From: Pseudomonadota bacterium
GTDB lineage: Bacteria > Pseudomonadota > Alphaproteobacteria > Rhizobiales > Devosiaceae
Direction: 5' to 3'
Length of the DNA stretch: 45,082 bases
Assembly: GCA_023431205.1 (NCBI GenBank)
Contig: JAEYXQ010000052.1
Coordinates: 1-45,082 of the forward strand
This document shows, piece by piece, positions 14,969-23,147 of this stretch (its first letter is position 1; each line of letters begins with the position of its first letter). The position numbers were made by a program, and so were the translations under genes. The notes beneath the pieces were generated by a model. The model did not search any database and had not been told where the DNA came from. It saw nothing but the letters and a program-made list of their open reading frames with translations.

Positions 14969-16042
14969 ATGCTCAAGTCCACCGACGACCTTCGCATCAC
15001 CGAAATCAAGCCGCTGACCACCCCGATCGAGGTCATGCGCACCCACCCGCGCACCGATGCGGCAACCCGCACCGTCATCAGCGCCCGCCATGCCTTCCAC
15101 AATATCCTTACCGGCCAGGACGACCGGCTGGCCGTGATCGTCGGCCCCTGCTCCGTCCATGATCCTGAAGCCGCCCTCGACTATGCGCGCCGGCTCGTGC
15201 CCCTGCGCCAGCGCCTGGGCGACCGCCTCGAGATCATCATGCGCGTCTATTTCGAAAAGCCCCGCACCACTGTCGGCTGGAAGGGCCTGATCAACGACCC
15301 CAACCTCGATGGCAGCTTCGACATCGACACTGGCCTCCACACCGCCCGCGCTCTGCTGCTCGAGGTCGCCAATCTCGGCCTCCCCGCCGCCTGCGAATTC
15401 CTCGACATGACGACGCCGCAATACCTCGCCGACCTCGTCTCCTGGGCTGCCATTGGCGCCCGCACCACCGAGTCGCAGATCCACCGCGAACTGGCGTCCG
15501 GTCTGTCCTGCCCGGCGGGGTTCAAGAACGGCACGGACGGCAATGTCCGCATCGCGCTCGACGCCGTGCTGTCCGCCTCCCAGCCGCACCATTTCATGGC
15601 CGTCACCAAGGATGGCCGCTCTGCTATCGCTGCGACCACCGGCAACCCGGACTGCCACATCATCCTGCGCGGCGGCAAAACCCCCAACTACGATGCTGCC
15701 AGTGTCGATGCTGCCGCCGCTGCGGCCGAGAAAGCCGGCGTAAGTACCGCGCTGATGATCGACGCCAGCCACGCCAACTCATCCAAGAAGCCCGAGAACC
15801 AGCCTGCGGTCCTCGCCGATATCGGTGCACAGCTCGCAACCGGCGATCGGCGCATCGTCGGCGTCATGGTGGAGTCCAACCTGGTCGCCGGCCGGCAGGA
15901 CCTCGTCCCTGGCCAGCCGCTCACCTATGGCCAGTCCATCACCGATGGCTGCATCGACTGGGACACCACCGTCACCGTCCTGGAAGAGCTTGCCGACGCT
16001 GTTGCCCAGCGCCGTGCCGCCACCACCCAGCAGGTCGCCTGA
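14969..16042 (+). CDS. aroG: 3-deoxy-7-phosphoheptulonate (DAHP) synthase, class I
   Basis: 357 residues, similar in length to E. coli AroG/AroF/AroH. It joins phosphoenolpyruvate and erythrose 4-phosphate, the first step of the shikimate pathway. The motif IVGPCSVHDPEAALDYARRL (57-76) holds the metal-ligand Cys at 61, and RVYFEKPRTTVGWKG (92-106) binds substrate. C-G-N-P-D-C-H-I-I-L-R-G-G follows later. Class I enzymes are usually inhibited by an aromatic amino acid, but the effector here is not readable from sequence. GGGAG at about 14954 precedes the ATG. The gene sits alone and is controlled by the leader at 14795-14927. It is inserted between uvrC and pgsA in this genome. Confidence 0.96.
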   Translation: MLKSTDDLRITEIKPLTTPIEVMRTHPRTDAATRTVISARHAFHNILTGQDDRLAVIVGPCSVHDPEAALDYARRLVPLRQRLGDRLEIIMRVYFEKPRTTVGWKGLINDPNLDGSFDIDTGLHTARALLLEVANLGLPAACEFLDMTTPQYLADLVSWAAIGARTTESQIHRELASGLSCPAGFKNGTDGNVRIALDAVLSASQPHHFMAVTKDGRSAIAATTGNPDCHIILRGGKTPNYDAASVDAAAAAAEKAGVSTALMIDASHANSSKKPENQPAVLADIGAQLATGDRRIVGVMVESNLVAGRQDLVPGQPLTYGQSITDGCIDWDTTVTVLEELADAVAQRRAATTQQVA

Positions 16043-16060
16043 CCTTCGATGATGCTCATT

Positions 16061-16105
16061 CCCTCCCTCCCCCTTATGGGGAGGGGCAGAGGGTGGGGTG
16101 TCTGG
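16061..16105. repeat. GC-rich palindromic intergenic repeat, copy 5
   Basis: Hairpin of the family (CTCCCCC-TTAT-GGGGAGG with an AGAGGGTGGGG flank) after the aroG stop. The 16043-16183 gap otherwise holds no gene, and no T-rich terminator is visible. Confidence 0.55.
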
Positions 16106-16183
16106 AGCGGGAACCTTGCGGACAGATCGGCGTCCTCGTAACCACGGCTTGACCCCCTTCCGCCCTTCCGTCACCCTCCGCGC

Positions 16184-16756
16184 ATGACCACCACCACCAA
16201 TCCGCTGCTCCTGATCCCCAACATCATCACCATCGCCCGTGTCTTTGCGATCATCCCGATTGTGTGGCTGGTGATGGATGGCGACATCACCCTGCGCATC
16301 ATCGCGCTGGTGCTGTTCGTGATTGCCGCCGCTTCCGACTGGGTGGATGGCTATCTTGCCCGCGCCTGGAACCAGCAATCCCCCTTCGGCCGCATGCTGG
16401 ATCCCATCGCCGACAAGGTGCTGGTCGGCATCCTCATCGCCGCTCTCGCCTGGGACGGCAGTTTCTCGGGCTGGGACATGATCCCGGCCGTCGCCATCCT
16501 GTTCCGCGAATTCTTCATCCCCGGCCTCCGGGAATTCCTCGGCAACGCCACGGTGGTGCTGCCGGTCAGTCCCCTCGCCAAGTGGAAGACCACCGTGCAA
16601 CTCGTCGCCCTGACCGTCGTCATGGCCGAGCGCATCGTCCCCGGGCTGGGGCTGGTCAGCGACATCCTGCTCTGGCTTGCCGGCATCCTCACCATCTGGA
16701 CCGGCTGGCAATACCTGCGCGCCAGCTGGCCGCATCTGACAGGCCCCGCTAAGTGA
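16184..16756 (+). CDS. pgsA: CDP-diacylglycerol--glycerol-3-phosphate 3-phosphatidyltransferase
   Basis: 190 residues. It makes phosphatidylglycerol phosphate, the committed step to phosphatidylglycerol and cardiolipin, in the inner membrane. The CDP-alcohol phosphotransferase motif D-x2-D-G-x2-A-R-x8-G-x3-D-x3-D is complete, with SDWVDGYLARAW at 51-62 and G-R-M-L-D-P-I-A-D-K at 69-78. Its four aspartates are at 52, 55, 73 and 77. About six hydrophobic helices are visible. It is first in a pgsA-moaD-moaE operon; its TGA overlaps the GTG start of moaD by 2 nt of the coding frame. Confidence 0.95.
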   Translation: MTTTTNPLLLIPNIITIARVFAIIPIVWLVMDGDITLRIIALVLFVIAAASDWVDGYLARAWNQQSPFGRMLDPIADKVLVGILIAALAWDGSFSGWDMIPAVAILFREFFIPGLREFLGNATVVLPVSPLAKWKTTVQLVALTVVMAERIVPGLGLVSDILLWLAGILTIWTGWQYLRASWPHLTGPAK

Positions 16757-17007
16757 AGATCCTCTACTTCGCCTGGTTGCGCGAGCGCCTCAACCGCGCC
16801 GAGGAAGAGGTCATCCCGCCGGCGGAGGTCGTCACCAGCGCCGACCTGCTGCACTGGCTTGCCTCCCGCGACGAGGGTTTTGCCCTCGCCATGAACAGCA
16901 AGCCCGCCCAGTTCAAGGTCTCGCTCGACGCGCGCATCCGCCCCCTCGACGCCCCTATTGCCGGCACCAGCGTCGTCGCCATCCTGCCACCCATGACCGG
17001 CGGCTGA
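16753..17007 (+). CDS. moaD: Molybdopterin synthase small subunit (MoaD)
   Basis: 84 residues, starting GTG at 16753 inside the end of pgsA (overlap GTGA). MoaD is a ubiquitin-like sulfur carrier; its C-terminal Gly-Gly is thiocarboxylated and gives sulfur to make molybdopterin dithiolene. The protein ends P-P-M-T-G-G as required. The N-terminus MKILYFAWLRERLNRAEEEV is the first beta strand and helix. It is directly followed by moaE (3-nt gap), its partner subunit. Confidence 0.95.
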   Translation: MKILYFAWLRERLNRAEEEVIPPAEVVTSADLLHWLASRDEGFALAMNSKPAQFKVSLDARIRPLDAPIAGTSVVAILPPMTGG

Positions 17008-17010
17008 GCC

Positions 17011-17454
17011 ATGCGCGTCGCCGTCACCGCCGAACCCTTCGATCCCGCAGCGCTCCCGGCGGAACTCGGCGATAACCCGGCAGCCGGCGCCGCGGTCACC
17101 TTCACCGGCATCGTCCGCTCCACGCCGGACCAGCCGATCATCGCCCTCATCCTTGAATGCTACGAAGATCTCGCCCGCAACGAGATCGCCGCCATCGTCG
17201 AGCGGGCCATAACCCGCTTCGGCCTGACCGACGCCGCCGTCGTTCACCGCCACGGCCGCCTCCTGCCCGGGGAGCCGATCATGCAGGTCGTCACCACCGC
17301 GCCCCATCGCCAGGCCGCCTTCGACGGCGCGCAGTACCTGATGGACTACCTCAAGACCGACGCTCCCTTCTGGAAACAGGAGGAGACAGCGGAGGGACTC
17401 GCCTGGGTCGAAGCCAGGCCGGCGGACGACGCTGCGCGCCGGCGCTGGGAATAG
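17011..17454 (+). CDS. moaE: Molybdopterin synthase catalytic subunit (MoaE)
   Basis: 147 residues. MoaE binds MoaD and converts precursor Z (cPMP) to molybdopterin in the cytoplasm. Key features are G-A-A-V-T-F-T-G-I-V-R near the N-terminus, HRHGRLLPGEPIMQVVTTAP in the middle, and the segment YLKTDAPFWKQE near 110-121 with the lysines that sit at the active site. Length matches the family. Gene order pgsA-moaD-moaE with short gaps points to one transcript. Confidence 0.96.
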   Translation: MRVAVTAEPFDPAALPAELGDNPAAGAAVTFTGIVRSTPDQPIIALILECYEDLARNEIAAIVERAITRFGLTDAAVVHRHGRLLPGEPIMQVVTTAPHRQAAFDGAQYLMDYLKTDAPFWKQEETAEGLAWVEARPADDAARRRWE

Positions 17455-17460
17455 CGGAAA

Positions 17461-17489
17461 CAAAAAAAGGCCGGGCTCTTGCCCGGCCT
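17461..17489 (-). terminator. Terminator of ilvE (minus strand)
   Basis: A 9-bp perfect stem, AGGCCGGGC (17468-17476) with GCCCGGCCT (17481-17489), and a 4-nt loop. On the minus strand the hairpin is followed by seven T (A run at 17462-17468), which is a standard intrinsic terminator for ilvE. In the plus direction it has no T-tract, so it is weaker for moaE. Confidence 0.8.
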
Positions 17490-17512
17490 CCAGAAAACGT
17501 CCGTAGTCTGTC

Positions 17513-18406
17513 TTACTCGGCCGCGGCCGCCTGCTTCGGCTGAACTTCCGCCGAATAGGCAGCGATCAGCGTGCGGCAAGCCTCGCCGGGGGTAAACTTG
17601 TACTGGCCGATTTCGCTCACCGGCGTCACTTCCGCTGCGGTGCCGGTCAGGAAGCACTCGTCGAACTGCGACAGTTCTTCGGGCTGGATGTGCCGTTCGG
17701 TCACCGTGTAGCCGTTGCGCTTGGCGAGTTCGATCAGCGTCTGTCGGGTGATGCCGTTGAGGAAGCAGTCCGGCGTCGGCGTGGTGATGTCCTTGCCCTT
17801 GATGAAGAACACATTGGCGCCGGTCGCCTCGGCCACATAGCCGCGATAGTCCAGCATCAGCGCATCGGCATAGCCATTGGCCATGGCCGCGTCCTTGGAG
17901 AGGGTGCAGATCATGTAGAGGCCCGCGGCCTTGGCCGAAGACGGGATCGTCTCCGGGCTCGGGCGCTTCCACTTGCTCCATTCGAGCCGGATGCCCTTTA
18001 GCTTCTCCTCGACCGAGAAGTAGCTCGGCCACACCCAGGCGGCGATCGCCACATGCACCTTGTTATTGCGCGCCGGCACGCTCAGTTCTTCCGAGCCGCG
18101 CCAGGCGACCGGGCGCACATAGGCGTCGGTCAGGCCGTTCTTTTCCAGCACCAGGCGCTTGGCCGCGTCGAGTTCCTCGACGCTATAGGGGAACGGCATG
18201 TCGAGCGTCGCCGCCGAGCGGATCAGCCGCTCCGAATGCTCGCGCGACTTGAAGATCTCGCCGCCATAGGCACGCTCGCCTTCGAACACCGAACTCGCGT
18301 AATGCAGCCCGTGCGTCAGCACGTGGACCTTGGCATCTTTCCAGGGTTTGAGTTCGCCATCGAACCAGATCCAGCCCTCGCGCTGGTCCATCGGCAGGCC
18401 TGCCAT
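17513..18406 (-). CDS. ilvE: Branched-chain amino acid aminotransferase
   Basis: 297 residues from the ATG at 18406, which has GGGAGA in front; a longer frame to 18445 adds an unlikely leader. It is a class IV PLP enzyme that transfers the amino group of Glu to the keto acids of Leu, Ile and Val. Landmarks are W-F-D-G, HVLTHGLHYASSVFEGERAY (28-47), R-P-V-A-W, and the PLP lysine at about 159 in SSAKAAGLYM. The later EATGANVFFI and N-G-I-T-R-Q-T are conserved. A D-amino acid transaminase of the same fold is the alternative but less likely. A divergent MarR gene lies upstream. Confidence 0.93.
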   Translation of the reverse strand: MAGLPMDQREGWIWFDGELKPWKDAKVHVLTHGLHYASSVFEGERAYGGEIFKSREHSERLIRSAATLDMPFPYSVEELDAAKRLVLEKNGLTDAYVRPVAWRGSEELSVPARNNKVHVAIAAWVWPSYFSVEEKLKGIRLEWSKWKRPSPETIPSSAKAAGLYMICTLSKDAAMANGYADALMLDYRGYVAEATGANVFFIKGKDITTPTPDCFLNGITRQTLIELAKRNGYTVTERHIQPEELSQFDECFLTGTAAEVTPVSEIGQYKFTPGEACRTLIAAYSAEVQPKQAAAAE

Positions 18407-18425
18407 GATCGTCTCCCGCAATGAA

Positions 18426-18454
18426 GTTATACCGGCCCCTCGCATGGGCCAAAA
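18426..18454 (-). promoter_or_regulatory. Candidate housekeeping-sigma promoter of ilvE
   Basis: TTTTGG at 18449-18454 and TATAAC at 18426-18431 (minus-strand reading) with a 17-bp spacer. A start about 7 nt downstream would give a short leader of about 13 nt that holds the GGGAGA binding site. The -35 box is a weak match. Confidence 0.45.
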
Positions 18455-18545
18455 CAGCTGCGCCGATCATGCCCCAGCCCCAAGCCCTTGGCAAACCACA
18501 GCGGCTTTGGGATAAGACCCAATGGCGATCCTTGATGGAAGCAGC

Positions 18546-19061
18546 ATGGCAGCGCACACGAAAAATGTCAACAACGCTGACATAAATTCTGCGCAGCCGC
18601 CTCCGGCGCTTCCGCTCGACATCATGGGCCTGTTTTTCTTCGCCTACCGCGACTTTACCGGCGATGCCGATGCCCTGCTCGAGCAGCAGGGGTTTGGCCG
18701 CGCTCACCATCGCGTGCTGTACTTCGTCAACCTGCGACCGGGCATGCCCGTCGCCGACCTGCTCGATATCCTTAAGATCACCAAGCAGAGTCTCGCCCGC
18801 GTCCTGCGCCAGTTGATCGACAACGGCTACGTCGAACAAAAGACCGGCCACACCGACCGCCGACAGCGCCTGCTCTACGCTACCGACAAGGGACGGGCCT
18901 TCTTTGCAAGGCTCTCGGCCACCCAGGCCAGTCGCATCGAGGCGGCCATCGGGAACTTGCCCCCGGGCTCGCGTAAACTCATAACTCGCTTCCTGGTGGA
19001 AATGGTTGAACCGAGCGACCGCACCGTTCTTGACCGGCTTAGCCTCACCACCGGTCTGTAG
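18546..19061 (+). CDS. MarR-family transcriptional regulator
   Basis: 171 residues from the ATG at 18546, which has GGAAG at about 18538-18542; an in-frame ATG at 18522 would add eight residues but lacks a good binding site. MarR proteins are winged-helix dimers that respond to small molecules or stress. The helix-turn-helix region is P-V-A-D-L-L-D-I-L-K-I-T-K-Q-S-L-A-R-V-L-R-Q-L, and the wing reads KTGHTDRRQRLLYATDKG. It is divergent from ilvE with about 140 bp between, so it may regulate ilvE; this is inferred only from position. Confidence 0.88.
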   Translation: MAAHTKNVNNADINSAQPPPALPLDIMGLFFFAYRDFTGDADALLEQQGFGRAHHRVLYFVNLRPGMPVADLLDILKITKQSLARVLRQLIDNGYVEQKTGHTDRRQRLLYATDKGRAFFARLSATQASRIEAAIGNLPPGSRKLITRFLVEMVEPSDRTVLDRLSLTTGL

Positions 19062-19153
19062 AGACTTAGTATTGCCGACCATCGTTTTGGGTGGGGCGAC
19101 GACTTGACGAACCCGCTTCAAGGCAGCGAAACACCCAAAGGGGACTCGCTCGC

Positions 19154-19663
19154 GTGCACATGGACACCAACATACCCGTCGCTTATCGGCACAGCCAGGA
19201 GATGGCTTCGCTGGCAGCCGCCCAGGTCGCGCTCGGTCGCGGTGATCTGGATGGCACCATCACGAGCTTGCGTGCCGCCATCGAGCCGGACAGGCACGAC
19301 CATGGCCAATCCCTGGTGCGGATGAACCTGGCGGCAGCACTGTGCCAGCGGGCCCAGGGCATGGCCGACGAGATTCCCGCCGTCGCTCTTCTGGATGAAG
19401 CAGCTTCGTTGCTGAGGCAGGCCATCGCCGCCCTCCCCCCACACACCGTCACATGGGCAATGGCCCACACCAATCTGGCCGTGGTGATGCTCACCCGCGG
19501 CAACCGCCTGCAGGCTCCCGCCGATATCCTGATGGCACACCTGTCGCTGGACGGGACCGAGGAGATCTTCGCAGCCGCCGGAGACCAGGAGAACCTGGAC
19601 TGGTCACGAGCCGTGCGCGACCACCTGACCGAGATTCACGAGCGTCGCACCAGCCAGCGCTGA
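19154..19663 (+). CDS. Hypothetical helical (TPR-like) protein (169 aa)
   Basis: 169 residues from a GTG at 19154, or 167 from an ATG at 19160. An AAAGGGGA at about 19137-19144 lies 9-10 nt before the GTG, which favours it. The protein is helical with two repeats resembling tetratricopeptide motifs: MASLAAAQVALGRGDLDGTI with a following helix, and L-L-D-E-A-A-S-L-L-R-Q-A-I-A-A-L-P-P with the next helix up to TNLAVVMLTRGN. I do not recognise a family. No signal peptide is visible, so it is cytoplasmic. Its TGA is directly followed by the stop of the convergent proC gene, with no gap. Confidence 0.65.
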   Translation: MHMDTNIPVAYRHSQEMASLAAAQVALGRGDLDGTITSLRAAIEPDRHDHGQSLVRMNLAAALCQRAQGMADEIPAVALLDEAASLLRQAIAALPPHTVTWAMAHTNLAVVMLTRGNRLQAPADILMAHLSLDGTEEIFAAAGDQENLDWSRAVRDHLTEIHERRTSQR

Positions 19664-20485
19664 TCAGCCCCGTCCGAGTTCTTCGCTGCGCCGGCGCGCC
19701 GCGGCGACGGTCCTGTCGACCAGCTGCGTCAGCCCGTCTGCCTCTGCCATCAGCACCGCCAGGCCCGCCGCGGTCGTCCCGTTCGGCGAGGTCACGTTCT
19801 GGCGCAATATGGGGGGCGGGGCCGGGTCGGCTTCGAGCAAGGCCGCGGAGCCGATCACCGTCTGCCGCGCCAGTTGCTCCGCCACGGCGTCCGGCAGGCC
19901 CTGCCGCCGGCCCGCCTCCGCCAGGGCCTCCACCAGGTGGAAGACATAGGCCGGCCCCGACCCGGAAATCGCGGTGACCGCGTCGAGTTGGCCTTCCTGG
20001 TCGAACCAGACCACCGCCCCTGCCGCCTTCAGCAAGGTATCGGCGGCTGCCCGTTGCTCCGGCGTCACCTCGGCCGATGCGACGGCCCCCGTAATTCCCT
20101 TGCCGATCTGCGCCGGAGTGTTGGGCATGGTGCGCACCACCTTGCCGGTGCCGAGCCCGCGCGTCAGCCGCGCAATGTCGATGCCGGCAGCAATGGACAC
20201 CACCACGGTCTGCGACCCGATGGCCGGCTTGAGGTCACCCATCACCTGGTCGATGATCTGGGGCTTCACGGCCAGCACCAGCACGTTCGGCTGCAATCCC
20301 ACCGCCTCGGCATGGATGGTCAGCCCGAAGTCCTCCACGAGTTCGCGGGCAACATCACCGGGATTGGGATCGATCAGGATCAGGTTGGTGGGCGGCAAGC
20401 CTGCATCGAGCCAGCCGCGCGCCAGGGCCATGCCCATCTTGCCGGCGCCCACCAGCATCACCGGACCGATGCTGCGCAGCGCCAT
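19664..20485 (-). CDS. proC: Pyrroline-5-carboxylate reductase
   Basis: 273 residues, standard for ProC, which reduces pyrroline-5-carboxylate to proline with NAD(P)H. The Rossmann motif is M-L-V-G-A-G-K-M-G-M-A-L-A-R-G-W near residues 10-25. Other landmarks are LVLAVKPQIIDQVMGDL, GKVVRTMPNTPAQIGKGITG, and the C-terminal signature SGSGPAYVFHLVEALAEAG (about 174-192). P-N-G-T-T-A-A-G-L also fits. It lies 3 bp downstream of the YbjN gene and is probably in one transcript with it. Confidence 0.97.
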   Translation of the reverse strand: MALRSIGPVMLVGAGKMGMALARGWLDAGLPPTNLILIDPNPGDVARELVEDFGLTIHAEAVGLQPNVLVLAVKPQIIDQVMGDLKPAIGSQTVVVSIAAGIDIARLTRGLGTGKVVRTMPNTPAQIGKGITGAVASAEVTPEQRAAADTLLKAAGAVVWFDQEGQLDAVTAISGSGPAYVFHLVEALAEAGRRQGLPDAVAEQLARQTVIGSAALLEADPAPPPILRQNVTSPNGTTAAGLAVLMAEADGLTQLVDRTVAAARRRSEELGRG

Positions 20486-20488
20486 GGC

Positions 20489-20989
20489 TCAGGCTTCCCC
20501 GACGGTTTCGAACATCACCTGGCTCAGCGCTTCCGACGCGGCCTTGCCGGCCCACACCACGAACTGGAACGCCTGGTAGTAGAGGTCGCAGCTGTCGGTA
20601 GCCGAGCGCAGCAGCGCCTCGCACTGCTGCGGCGACACCTCTGCACCGCCGGTCAGCAGGTGCGAGTTGCGGAACAGCACCACGCCTTCCTTGTGCCAGA
20701 TGTCGAAGTGTCCGATCCACAACTGCTCGTTGATCAGCGTGATCAGCTGTTTGATCTCGTTCCGGCGCCCTTCCGGCGCCTTGAGGTCGAAGGCGCAGGC
20801 GATATGGAGGCTCTCGAGGTCCTCCATCCAGTTGAACGAGACGTGATAGTCGCTCCAGCCGCCCCGCACCGAGATCGAGATCTCGTCGGCGTCCTGGCGC
20901 TCGAACGTCCAGTCGTTGATCGAGGCGATGTGCTCGATGATGTCCACGGGGTGGACGGTCCGGTCGGGCGCAAATTGCAGAAGCGACAT
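20489..20989 (-). CDS. YbjN domain-containing protein
   Basis: 166 residues from the ATG at 20989; the frame extends to 21025, but this start gives MSLLQFAPDRTVHPVDIIEH, and GAGGA is 11 nt upstream. YbjN proteins (PF10722 family) have a fold similar to type III secretion chaperones; their function is not well known. Visible features are FERQDADEISISVRGGWSDY, then a run of aromatic residues, and GGAEVSPQQCEALLRSATDS later. The gene is directly upstream of proC (3-bp gap), an arrangement that suggests joint transcription. A CtrA-type site (21177-21191) and a GAGTC (21010-21014) lie in its upstream DNA. Confidence 0.85.
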   Translation of the reverse strand: MSLLQFAPDRTVHPVDIIEHIASINDWTFERQDADEISISVRGGWSDYHVSFNWMEDLESLHIACAFDLKAPEGRRNEIKQLITLINEQLWIGHFDIWHKEGVVLFRNSHLLTGGAEVSPQQCEALLRSATDSCDLYYQAFQFVVWAGKAASEALSQVMFETVGEA

Positions 20990-21176
20990 TGAGACAGTCG
21001 TCCTCGTTCGAGTCTCGGGCCCCAAGGGCCTGCGGCTGGGGTGTCGGGAGCAAACGCTGCCACAAGGGCTTCGAATCGTCCCGATGAAGTCACCCTACAC
21101 CCGCTGGCCGATGCGGGGATCGGTCGCCAGCAGACGGCCGGCAATCTCTTGTGGAATGATGGTCCGGCCGATTTGG

Positions 21177-21191
21177 TTAACGGAGTGTTAA
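21177..21191. promoter_or_regulatory. Candidate CtrA-binding site (TTAA-N7-TTAA)
   Basis: TTAA at 21177-21180, seven bases, TTAA at 21188-21191, exactly the full CtrA consensus of Alphaproteobacteria. It sits 188 bp upstream of the YbjN start and just downstream of the metallophosphoesterase gene. One GANTC methylation motif lies at 21010-21014 in the same intergenic DNA. The 20990-21221 gap has no other gene. Confidence 0.5.
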
Positions 21192-21221
21192 GAACCTGCT
21201 CGGCCGTGCGTCAAATTGGGA

Positions 21222-21938
21222 TCAGAACAGGCCCTGATGGCCCACCCACCCGGTGGCCAGCGGCTCGCTCCAGGCTTCGAATCCGTTCGCTCTCGCCAGG
21301 GCAGCCGCGGCATGGTGATCGTACTCCACGACCCGCAGTTCGGTAGTCCAGCGCCCATTGCGCCGCTCAATGATCGCATAGCGCGCGTCCGGAGACCCGT
21401 GGACCAGTTGCAGGCCCACCGCACCCGGATTGACGATAACCCGCCCGTCACGCAGCCGCACGGAGCGGGCGATGTTCGTATGCCCGCACAGCAGCAGCGG
21501 ATAGTCGCACCCTTCCGCCAGCCCCGCCACCACGTCTTCATCCGGCAGCGTCGCCTGCCGGCCATCGAACCAGCCGTCTAGCCAGGCGTCCTCGTCGTTT
21601 TGCGGCGTGCCATGACACAGGAACACCTCGCCGGCGAACACGGCGGTCGCAGGCATCTCCTCCAGCCATCGCCGATGCGCCCTGGTCAGCCGCTCGCCTG
21701 CAAACCGGTCCACCCGGTGCAGCCTCTCGCCCTCGACCAGCCATCGATCGTGATTGCCGCGGATCACCGGACCGCCGATCTGCATGAGCCGGTCGGCCGC
21801 CCCTACGGGGTCAAGCGGGCCGCTCACATGGTCGCCCAGGCACAGCGTCGCATCGACGCCAAGGCGCGCGACGTCGGCAAGCACCGCGTCGAGCGCGTGC
21901 ACATTGCCGTGAACGTCGGAGATGACGGCGAAGCGCAA
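21222..21938 (-). CDS. Metallophosphoesterase (calcineurin-like)
   Basis: 238 residues of the YfcE/PrpE-like class. The metal ligands appear in order: D-V-H-G-N (8-12), L-C-L-G-D-H near 33-37, R-G-N-H-D near 60-64, L-C-H-G-T, and L-C-G-H-T-N near 150-155. The likely activity is phosphodiester or phosphomonoester hydrolysis in the cytoplasm with two metal ions; the substrate is unknown. The start lies 5 nt from the ubiK stop, so the two are probably one operon with ubiK first. Confidence 0.9.
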   Translation of the reverse strand: MRFAVISDVHGNVHALDAVLADVARLGVDATLCLGDHVSGPLDPVGAADRLMQIGGPVIRGNHDRWLVEGERLHRVDRFAGERLTRAHRRWLEEMPATAVFAGEVFLCHGTPQNDEDAWLDGWFDGRQATLPDEDVVAGLAEGCDYPLLLCGHTNIARSVRLRDGRVIVNPGAVGLQLVHGSPDARYAIIERRNGRWTTELRVVEYDHHAAAALARANGFEAWSEPLATGWVGHQGLF

Positions 21939-21943
21939 GCCGG

Positions 21944-22198
21944 TCAGCTGGCCTTCGGCGTCCCGGTCTTCAGCGCAGCCAGTTCAGCCCGGAGTGCCGC
22001 GATTTCGTCGCCCTGCACCTGCACCAGTTCGCGCAGCGCGTCGAACTCTTCGCGCTTCACCAGTTCCATGTCGACAACGATACGCTGCGCCTGCGACTTG
22101 ACGACGGTCTCGACCTCGCGGCGGACGCCGTCAGCCATGCCTGCAGCCTCGTTCATCAGTCGGCCCAGATCGTCGAAGATCCTGTTGCCCTGGCTCAT
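21944..22198 (-). CDS. ubiK: Accessory factor UbiK-family (BMFP) protein
   Basis: 84 residues of the BMFP/UbiK family: an N-terminal N-R-I-F-D-D-L-G-R-L-M-N-E-A-A segment, then a coiled coil (about 25-75) rich in E, R, V and L (V-K-R-E-E-F-D-A-L-R-E-L-V-Q-V). UbiK is an accessory protein of ubiquinone synthesis that brings lipid precursors to the Ubi proteins. Sequences of this type vary a lot, so the family call rests on the overall pattern and length. The gene is 110 bp from the divergent lgt start and reads into the metallophosphoesterase gene. Confidence 0.75.
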   Translation of the reverse strand: MSQGNRIFDDLGRLMNEAAGMADGVRREVETVVKSQAQRIVVDMELVKREEFDALRELVQVQGDEIAALRAELAALKTGTPKAS

Positions 22199-22307
22199 GG
22201 CTGCTCCAATCCATTGCTTTGCTGTCAGGGATACTTAGGCGATGGCCGCCGTCTTGACCAGACCGGCCGAAGCGGCAATGGTCCCCGCCGTTCGCCAGGA
22301 GGCGCCC

Positions 22308-23147
22308 TTGCCCTTCCCCAACATCGACCCCATCGCCCTTGCCATCGGCCCCTTTGCCATCCGCTGGTACGCGCTCGCTTACCTGTTCGGCGTCATCCTG
22401 GGAGCCGGTTACGGCTATCTGCTGCTGCGCAATGCCCGCCTCTGGGCCGACGGTCGTCCCCCGTTCAAGGCGCAGGACATCTGGGATTTCGCCTTCTGGG
22501 CCATGCTGTCGATCGTCATCGGGGGCCGGCTCGGCTACGTGCTGTTCTACAATCTCGGCTACTACCTCGAGAACCCGGCCCAGATCATCAACACCCTCGA
22601 TGGCGGCATGAGCTACCACGGCGGCATGGTCGGGCTGATCCTCGCCGTGGCAGTCTTCACCCGCGCCCGCGGCGGCAACTGGCTCAGCGGGCTCGACCTC
22701 ATCGCCGCCGTCGGCACCATTGGCCTGCTCCTCGGCCGCCTCGCCAACTTCATCAATGCCGAGCTCTATGGCGCCCCCACCGACCTGCCCTGGGGCGTGA
22801 TCTTCCCCACCGACCCCCTGCAGGTGCCGCGCCATCCCTCTCAGCTCTACGAAGCCGCGCTCGAGGGCCTCGTCCTCTTCCTCGTCATCCGCTTCGTCAC
22901 CCACATTGCCCTCGGCCTGCGCCGCCCCGGCCTTGTCGCCGGCATTTTCGGCATCGGCTATTCGCTGGCCCGCATCGCCGTCGAGTTCGTACGCCTGCCC
23001 GACCAGCAGGTCGGCTATCTCTATGGCGGCTGGCTCACCATGGGCATGCTGCTGAGCCTGCCCATGCTGCTGATCGGGATCGGCCTCGTCATCTACGCCG
23101 CCACAAGACGTGAACCCCTCCTCCGCCGCCCGGAGGCTCTGTCCTGA
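22308..23147 (+). CDS. lgt: Phosphatidylglycerol-prolipoprotein diacylglyceryl transferase
   Basis: 279 residues from a TTG at 22308, which has a perfect AGGAGG at 22297-22302 and gives the usual N-terminus PFPNIDPIALAIGPFAIRWY. An upstream ATG at 22242 would add an odd 22-residue leader. Lgt adds diacylglycerol to the lipobox Cys of prolipoproteins in the inner membrane. Seven hydrophobic helices are visible. Conserved landmarks are IGGRLGYVLFYN, GMSYHGGMVG and GLLLGRLANFINAELYG. It overlaps the next gene by 1 nt (TGATG) and begins a series with midA and pgeF. Confidence 0.95.
   Translation: MPFPNIDPIALAIGPFAIRWYALAYLFGVILGAGYGYLLLRNARLWADGRPPFKAQDIWDFAFWAMLSIVIGGRLGYVLFYNLGYYLENPAQIINTLDGGMSYHGGMVGLILAVAVFTRARGGNWLSGLDLIAAVGTIGLLLGRLANFINAELYGAPTDLPWGVIFPTDPLQVPRHPSQLYEAALEGLVLFLVIRFVTHIALGLRRPGLVAGIFGIGYSLARIAVEFVRLPDQQVGYLYGGWLTMGMLLSLPMLLIGIGLVIYAATRREPLLRRPEALS

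Noticed and set aside
22131..22904. Open frame of 257 codons opposite lgt
   Set aside because: It lies across lgt, has biased low-complexity acidic composition and no family match.
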